DNA from: Ancylobacter lacus
Lineage (GTDB): Bacteria > Pseudomonadota > Alphaproteobacteria > Rhizobiales > Xanthobacteraceae
Assembly (NCBI RefSeq): GCF_018390635.1
Contig: NZ_JAHBGE010000012.1
Span: 1-34,479 of the forward strand
DNA length: 34,479 bases
Reading direction: 5' to 3'
Position 1 is the stretch's first letter. The number at the start of each line of letters is the position of its first letter. Below, one piece after another: positions 29,753 through 34,479 of the stretch. The notes beneath the pieces are model-generated. The model worked only from the letters and a program-made list of their open reading frames with translations, did no database searches and was not told where the DNA came from. The position numbers and the translations under genes were made by a program.

Positions 29753-30019
29753 TCAGCCGTAGCGCAGCTTCAGCGACAGGATGCCGAGCAGCAGCACGAA
29801 GGTGACGGCATTGGCGAGGATGACCGGCAGCGAGCCGATCAGCAGCCCATAGACAAGCCACAGCCCGACGCCGGCGGCGAAGGCGAGATAGGCGACGAGG
29901 GAGAGGTCGCGGGTCTCGCGGCTGCGCAGCACCTTCAGCGCCTGCGGCAGCCAGCACAGCGTGGTGAGCACGGCGGCGGCGGCGCCGATCAGTTCGGTGG
30001 AAAGGCTCGTCCCGGCCAT
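29753..30019 (-). CDS. SemiSWEET-type sugar transporter
   Basis: This 88-residue protein has three membrane helices and the PQ-loop signature of SemiSWEETs (ELIGAAAAVLTTLCWLPQALKVLRSRETRDLS, with PQ at about 25-26). Such proteins form dimers that carry sugars such as sucrose or glucose down their gradient through the inner membrane. Length and layout are typical. The ribosome site is weak. It sits between the DUF486 gene and the piuC gene, all on the minus strand. The substrate is not determined by sequence. Confidence 0.92.
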   Translation of the reverse strand: MAGTSLSTELIGAAAAVLTTLCWLPQALKVLRSRETRDLSLVAYLAFAAGVGLWLVYGLLIGSLPVILANAVTFVLLLGILSLKLRYG

Positions 30020-30154
30020 GGCGTGGTCTCGGCAAGGGGCTTGGCGGAGGCTGGCTCCGCAGGGGATCGGCGCTCGGCACGCCGGCGCGTGGCGCGCTGC
30101 CGAGGCCTCCCACGCGGCCTCCCCGCTGTCAATCCGCCGGCCGGCGCGGCTTCC

Positions 30155-30838
30155 TCACATCTCCGCCCAGTGCCGCAGCAGATTGTGATAGACATTCGCC
30201 AGCGACAGCACCGCCGGGTCCTCGTCCGGCAGCCGCGAGCGCGCCGCGATGATCGCCATGTCGAGGTCGTAGAGCAGCGTGCGCCGCTCGTCCGAGCGGA
30301 TCATCGACTGGGTCCAGAAGAACGACGCCCAGCGGCTGCCGCGGGTCACGGCATTGACGCTGTGCAGGCTGGAGGCGGGATAGACCACCGCGTGCCCCGC
30401 CGGCAGCTTCACCTCCTGGGTGCCGAACGTGTCCTCGATCACCAGCTCGCCGCCGTCATAGTCCTCGGGATCGGTGAGGAAGACGGTGGTGGAAACGTCC
30501 GCCCGCAGCCGCGCCCCGCTGCCGGGAATGGAGCGGATGGCGCCGTCGACATGGGCGCCGAAGGTCATGCCGACATCGTAGCGGTTGAACATCGGCGGCA
30601 GCACCCGCAGCGGCATCGCCGCCGAGGTGAAGGTGGGGTTGCGTCCCAGCGCCTGCAGCACGAGATCGCCCAGCTCCGCCGCCTCGGCGGAGTCGGTGGG
30701 AATCTGCAGGTTGAGCTTGGCCCGCGCCGCCTGCGCCCCGGCGGTGACGCGCCCGTCCACCCAGCGCGAGCCCTCCAGCACGCGCCGGCAATGGGCGACC
30801 TCGGCGGGGGAGAGCAGGTCGGGAATGGCGATGAGCAT
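30155..30838 (-). CDS. piuC: PiuC/YbiX-family Fe(II)/2-oxoglutarate dioxygenase
   Basis: This 227-residue PKHD-type hydroxylase has the iron-binding triad H96, D98 and H159, and R169 for 2-oxoglutarate. Family sequences are PPMFNRYDVGMTFGAHVDGAIR (81-102), YDGGELVI and LPAGHAVVYPASSLHSV. In proteobacteria PiuC is encoded with a TonB-dependent siderophore receptor and a Sel1-repeat protein and supports iron uptake. The exact substrate is not known. Here it stands 175 bp downstream of the receptor gene, separated by a hairpin-rich repeat block, in the same direction. Confidence 0.95.
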   Translation of the reverse strand: MLIAIPDLLSPAEVAHCRRVLEGSRWVDGRVTAGAQAARAKLNLQIPTDSAEAAELGDLVLQALGRNPTFTSAAMPLRVLPPMFNRYDVGMTFGAHVDGAIRSIPGSGARLRADVSTTVFLTDPEDYDGGELVIEDTFGTQEVKLPAGHAVVYPASSLHSVNAVTRGSRWASFFWTQSMIRSDERRTLLYDLDMAIIAARSRLPDEDPAVLSLANVYHNLLRHWAEM

Positions 30839-30866
30839 GGCGGCTCCTGGCGGGTCGGGTCAGAAA

Positions 30867-30979
30867 AGGAGGGGCAAAGGGGCAAAGCCGCGAGCGGCTT
30901 TCCCGCCGGAGGCGGGTCAAAAGGCTCTCCCGCCGGGGGCGGGCTAAAAAGGAGGGGAAAGCCGCGAGCGGCTTTCCCC
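30867..30979. repeat. Cluster of duplicated hairpins between the receptor gene and piuC
   Basis: AAAGCCGCGAGCGGCTTT occurs at 30884-30901 and 30958-30975. A GC hairpin (CCCGCCGG[A/G]GGCGGG) occurs at 30902-30916 and 30929-30943. A purine-rich AAAAGGAGGGG precedes each outer hairpin. The block could act as terminators in series or be a small REP-like repeat. The outer hairpins have AAA/TTT ends, so termination is possible on both strands. Confidence 0.8.
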
Positions 30980-31013
30980 GGAGTGCGTCCCATGACGGAC
31001 GGTCGTGAAGCGG

Positions 31014-33335
31014 TCAGAAGGTGGCGCCGAGCGTCACCGTGAAGGCGCGGCCGGAGGCCGGCACGGCGCGGTTGCCCCAGCCCTGGGCGTAGTTGAGGTG
31101 GTCGGTCAGGTTGTAGCCGTTGAGCGCCACCCGGTACTTGTCCCAGGCATAGGAGAGCATCGCGTCCAGCGAGAAGGTCTCCGGGATGACCGCGGAATTG
31201 GCGCTGTTGGTGTAGTAGTCGTCGGCATAGGTGATGCCGGCGCCGACCAGCAGCTTGCCGGGAAGCTGCTTGAACACGTCCTTGCTCAGCTCGTAGGTGG
31301 TCCACAGCGTGAAGTTGTTCGGCGAGACGAAGGGCACGTCATTGCCGACATAGCTGGCGGTGGTCGAGGTCAGGATTTCGCTGCTATAATAGGCGTAGCC
31401 CGCCTGCACGCTCCAGGCGTCGGTGATCATGCCGGTGACACCGAGCTCGACGCCCTCGACGCGCTGGGTCTCGCCGGTCTCCACCGAGTCGCCGGTGACG
31501 GGGTCGGTGTAGAACACATTGCTCTTCTCGACCCGGAACAGCGCGCCGGTGAGGCCGAGCCGGCCGCCGAACAGCGAGATCTTGCCGCCGATTTCCCAGG
31601 TGTCGTTGTCTTCCGGCTCCAGATTGTTCTGGGTCGGGCTGACGACGGTGACGTCGTTGGAGGGATAGGCGCCCTGCGGGGTGAAGGACTTGGCGTAGGA
31701 GACGTAATAGGTCTGGAACGCGGTCGGCTCCCAGATCAGCGCGAATTTCGGACTCCAGAACTGGGTGTTGGCGTCGGCGTCGACCCAGGTGCCGGAGCTG
31801 CCGGCGCAGGTCCCCGCCGTGTTCACGCACCAGTAGCTGTAGTCGGTGGAGTAGTTGTCGTAGCGGGTGCCGGCGAGGAAGGAAATCTCGTCGGTGAACC
31901 ACACCCGGTCGCTGACGAACAGGCCGACATCGGTGGTGGAGGAATCGCGGATGCCGTTGTTGCCGTTCGGGTTGCTGTAGAGCGAATAGCCCGTGGTGTT
32001 GGCGTAGACCGGGTTCCAGATGGTCGAGGTGCCCTTGGAGCCGTTCACCGAGATCAGCGTGCGCTCGTCGTCGACGAAATACATGTCGAGGCCGCCGACC
32101 AGCTCGTGGCGCAGCGCGCCGGTCTGGAACTTGGCGACGAGGGTGGTGATGTTCTGCGCCGCCCAGGTCTCCTGGTCGAAGCCGGGATTGCCGCCGCCGA
32201 AGGCGATGGCGGGGTCGAGCCCGTCGAAGAACTGGCCGGTGCAGCTCGCGTTATAGGCCGCCGCGCTGGTGGTGCTGGTGCCGCAGCCCGGCACCGAGGC
32301 GGAGAATTCGCGGGTGTAGTAGGCGACGCGGCTGTCATTGGTCACGGTCAGCCAGTCGTTCACCTCGCGCTTGTAGTTGGCGGTGAACATGTTGGCGTCG
32401 GTGATGTCCTTGTCCGTGACCTTGCCGTAGAACGTCGAGCCGGGCACGCCCCATTCCGTCACCGGCTTGCCGAGCGAGCCGTAATTGGCGACATCGCTGT
32501 AGCCGGGGGTGACGATCGGCACGCCGTAGTCCGGCGTGCGGTCGCCGTGCTGGTAGAGATAGTTGAAGTACAGCGTCTGGTCGGTGCCGAGGCCGAAGCC
32601 GAGCGAGCCCATGAGGCCGTAGCGGTTGTTCTCGACATGGTCGCGGTCGACCACGTCCTGCTCGTTCACCATCGCCACCAGCCGGAATGCCGAGGTCGCG
32701 CTGAGCTGCTTGTTGAGGTCGATGACGCCGCGATAGAGCGGGCCGGAGCCGAACTGGCCCTCGAAATCGTAGACGTCGCCGAGATGGGCCTGCTTGAGCT
32801 GGCTGTTGATGACGCCGCCGGTGGTGCCGAGGCCGAAGCTCTCGGAGGACGGCCCCTTCAGCACCTCGACGCTCTCATAGGCGAAGCTGTCGCGGACATA
32901 GACGCCGAAATCGCGCAGGCCGTTGATGTAGATATCGCCCTTGGCCTGGAAGCCGCGGATGCGGAACTGGTCGCCATTCATGCCGCCGCCGCCCTCGCCG
33001 ATGCCGACGGTGACGCCCGGCACGTTGCGCAGCGCCTGGTCCAGCGTGGTGACGCCCTGCTGCTGCATCTGCTCCTGCGAGATGACCTGAATGGTCTGCG
33101 GCGTGTCCAGGATGGTGCCGGGCAGCCGCGAGAGGCCGGTGGTCGCTTCCAGCGTGTTGGCGGGAACGCCCTCCCCCTCCACGGTGACGGTCGGCAGTTC
33201 CTCGGTGCCGGCAGCCGTCGCCGTGGCGGCCTGCTGCGCCGACGCATCGAACAGCGGCAGCGCCGACATGGTGACGGCAAGTCCGGTGAGCGCCGTGTTC
33301 GATGCCGTCGGCCGCAAAGTCTTCAACTTCTTCAT
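31014..33335 (-). CDS. TonB-dependent siderophore receptor (Fiu/PiuA type)
   Basis: This 773-residue outer-membrane receptor imports ferric siderophores with energy from TonB. After a signal peptide (about 1-34, ending ASAQQA) comes a TonB-box-like LPTVTVEG, the plug domain (about 55-165, with TPQTIQVISQEQMQQQGVTTLDQALRNVPGV and IRGF), and a 22-strand barrel ending in phenylalanine (VTLGATF). The organisation with piuC and a Sel1 gene points to the Fiu/PiuA group, but the ligand is unknown. The ATG at 33335 was chosen because GGGG precedes it. A GTG at 33350 has no ribosome site. The region upstream is AT-rich and shared with the divergent Sel1 gene. Confidence 0.95.
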   Translation of the reverse strand: MKKLKTLRPTASNTALTGLAVTMSALPLFDASAQQAATATAAGTEELPTVTVEGEGVPANTLEATTGLSRLPGTILDTPQTIQVISQEQMQQQGVTTLDQALRNVPGVTVGIGEGGGGMNGDQFRIRGFQAKGDIYINGLRDFGVYVRDSFAYESVEVLKGPSSESFGLGTTGGVINSQLKQAHLGDVYDFEGQFGSGPLYRGVIDLNKQLSATSAFRLVAMVNEQDVVDRDHVENNRYGLMGSLGFGLGTDQTLYFNYLYQHGDRTPDYGVPIVTPGYSDVANYGSLGKPVTEWGVPGSTFYGKVTDKDITDANMFTANYKREVNDWLTVTNDSRVAYYTREFSASVPGCGTSTTSAAAYNASCTGQFFDGLDPAIAFGGGNPGFDQETWAAQNITTLVAKFQTGALRHELVGGLDMYFVDDERTLISVNGSKGTSTIWNPVYANTTGYSLYSNPNGNNGIRDSSTTDVGLFVSDRVWFTDEISFLAGTRYDNYSTDYSYWCVNTAGTCAGSSGTWVDADANTQFWSPKFALIWEPTAFQTYYVSYAKSFTPQGAYPSNDVTVVSPTQNNLEPEDNDTWEIGGKISLFGGRLGLTGALFRVEKSNVFYTDPVTGDSVETGETQRVEGVELGVTGMITDAWSVQAGYAYYSSEILTSTTASYVGNDVPFVSPNNFTLWTTYELSKDVFKQLPGKLLVGAGITYADDYYTNSANSAVIPETFSLDAMLSYAWDKYRVALNGYNLTDHLNYAQGWGNRAVPASGRAFTVTLGATF

Positions 33336-33380
33336 TACCCCGAGCCCCACGTGTCTGGCGTTGTGGGCCCTGCATAGGAC

Positions 33381-33500
33381 GCAGCGTTAAAGGCAATCAA
33401 ATGCTATGTTTTTTATGTATTCCAATAAAACTGGTAACCACTCCTGAAATGACACAGTTTTTAGTTATTACAAAATGAGACTTCATGAAAAAGTCTTGTT
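33381..33500. promoter_or_regulatory. AT-rich divergent control region of receptor and Sel1 genes
   Basis: This part is strikingly AT-rich against a very GC-rich background. It contains inverted repeats TTTTAT/ATAAAA (33411-33416 and 33425-33430) and AAAACTG/CAGTTTT (33427-33433 and 33455-33461). No perfect Irr, RirA or Fur box was found. It probably holds the promoters of both genes and iron-responsive sites. Confidence 0.5.
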
Positions 33501-33595
33501 CCATGGGGGCTGGCGACATTAAGACATCGGCGCAATGGCGGGGAAACGGCGCTGTTGCCGCTACGCAACATGCCGTCACTTTCAAGCGGTGCACG

Positions 33596-34479
33596 ATGAA
33601 CGAAGGCTGGATCACCTATCCCGCGCTGAAGCGGCTCGGGCCCGAGGGGCTGACCGACCGTCTCGCCGCCGGGCCGGAGGCGGCGGCGCGCTGGGTCGAG
33701 GCCGGGGCGCTGAACGGCCTCGTCGGCGCGCAGATCGCTTGGGGGCAGATGCTGGTGGACGGCACCGGCGTGCCGCGCGACCCGGCGGCGGGGCTGCGCT
33801 GGTTCCGCATCGCGGCGGAGACCGGCGATCTCGACGCCATCACCCTGGTGGGCCGGGCCCATGAGCTCGGCTGGGGCGTGGCGGTGGACAAGGCGGAAGC
33901 GGCGCGCCACTTCGCCCGCGCCGCGGCGCGCGGCCACGTCTGGGCGCAGTTCAATCTCGGCCGGCTGCTGCTGGAAGGCGACGGCGTGGCGCCGGACCGC
34001 CGCGCCGCGCTGGGCTGGCTGCTGCGCGCCGCCGGGCAGGGCCACGCCAAGGCGATGACGCTGCTCGGCCGCTACGCTGAACAGGGCTGGGAAGGCCGGG
34101 TGCGCCCCGCCGCGGCGCTGCGCTGGTACCACCGGGCCGCGCTGGGCGGGGATTTCCGCGGGCAGTTCGACCTCGGCCGGCTGCTGGCGGCGCAGGGCGC
34201 GCACGAGGCCGCCGCGCTGTGGTTCGCCCGCGCGGTGGAAGGGGGCTTTCCGGCCTTCTGCCGGCAGGCCGGGGCCGGGCTGCGCGAGAGCGGGGTGCCG
34301 GCCTTCGCGGCGATCGCCCGGCGGGCGCTGGAGCGGGCCTGCGCCAGCGGCGAGCCGGCGGATCTGCGGGCCTATGCCGCCGCGCTGGCGGCGGGGCTCG
34401 GAGGCCCGGCGGAGGCGGCCGAAGCCCGGCCGCTGCTCGCCCGGGCGAACGCGCTGGAGGCGGCCCCGCCCGCGCCGAC
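33596..34479 (+). CDS. Sel1-repeat (TPR-like) protein, C-terminus beyond window
   Basis: Residues 1-294 are visible and the frame is open to the window end. Five helical repeats of about 36 residues follow a short N-terminus: residues about 43-79, 80-115, 116-151, 152-187 and 188-219. They share LGR-L---G-GV--D---A--W---AA--G, the Sel1 pattern that makes protein-protein contact surfaces. No signal peptide is seen, so it is probably cytoplasmic. Sel1-repeat proteins are regularly encoded with Fiu/PiuA receptors and PiuC. Here the gene is divergent from the receptor. The ribosome site before 33596 is weak. Confidence 0.85.
   Translation, partial: MNEGWITYPALKRLGPEGLTDRLAAGPEAAARWVEAGALNGLVGAQIAWGQMLVDGTGVPRDPAAGLRWFRIAAETGDLDAITLVGRAHELGWGVAVDKAEAARHFARAAARGHVWAQFNLGRLLLEGDGVAPDRRAALGWLLRAAGQGHAKAMTLLGRYAEQGWEGRVRPAAALRWYHRAALGGDFRGQFDLGRLLAAQGAHEAAALWFARAVEGGFPAFCRQAGAGLRESGVPAFAAIARRALERACASGEPADLRAYAAALAAGLGGPAEAAEARPLLARANALEAAPPAP

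Noticed and set aside
31005..33377. Long plus-strand frame opposite the siderophore receptor
   Set aside because: The minus-strand receptor has a signal peptide, plug and barrel. The opposite frame has no recognisable motif.
33397..33615. 72-codon minus-strand frame in the AT-rich region before the receptor gene
   Set aside because: It overlaps the start of the Sel1 gene and the control region, has no ribosome site, and has an unusual composition.

Overview
The window is high-GC DNA from an alphaproteobacterium, most likely Hyphomicrobiales (Rhizobiales) and perhaps near Xanthobacteraceae. The reasons are an Irr (ICE) box before an mbfA gene, a CtrA-type TTAA-N7-TTAAC box, an alphaproteobacterial RpoD with an acidic linker, an LpcC-type lipopolysaccharide core mannosyltransferase, and DUF992 and DUF2380-like proteins. 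Genus is inference. Nearly all of it is ordinary chromosome with densely packed genes. No tRNA, rRNA, CRISPR array or prophage was seen. The only sign of mobile DNA is the first ~55 bases.

Layout. 1-1157: an mbfA iron exporter gene with a perfect Irr box over its promoter. Family homology stops abruptly at about base 56, where 23-bp tandem repeats like an IS21-family end begin. A small DUF2798 membrane protein follows. 1218-6027 (minus): a macromolecular-synthesis cluster, yqeY-like, dnaG, rpoD. 6251-12192 (plus): carA, a YjlB-like cupin, carB and greA, with structured RNA candidates before carB and greA. 12249-15752: an envelope glycosylation block in which lpcC (plus) meets an overlapping minus operon of Lrp/AsnC regulator, GT8 glycosyltransferase and ELM1-like protein. 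16023-18459: trxB, a LysR regulator and a secreted DUF2380-like protein.

18460-18856 has no protein gene but holds a good sigma-70 promoter, three hairpins and an intrinsic terminator on the plus strand: a candidate ~95-nt small RNA. 18857-25289: a Kef/YbaL antiporter, an unrecognised 162-aa protein, the periplasmic methionine sulfoxide reductase msrP without msrQ beside it, an EF-G-like GTPase lacking the catalytic histidine, and a DUF992 exported protein. 25398-29682: aspartate aminotransferase, a GST, a small two-helix membrane protein behind a CtrA box, a PQQ-type aldose sugar dehydrogenase and a DUF486 membrane protein. 29753-34479: SemiSWEET sugar transporter, then an iron-uptake set (PiuC dioxygenase, TonB-dependent siderophore receptor, divergent Sel1-repeat protein) around an AT-rich control region.

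How it fits together. The two ends both concern iron: export at the left (mbfA, Irr-controlled) and siderophore uptake at the right. The middle is housekeeping (transcription, replication priming, pyrimidine/arginine precursor synthesis, thioredoxin and methionine repair) plus LPS core assembly. The observations most worth a second look are the small RNA candidate at 18655-18749, the CtrA-box membrane protein at 27431-27917, the interrupted mbfA, and the structured leaders of carB and greA.
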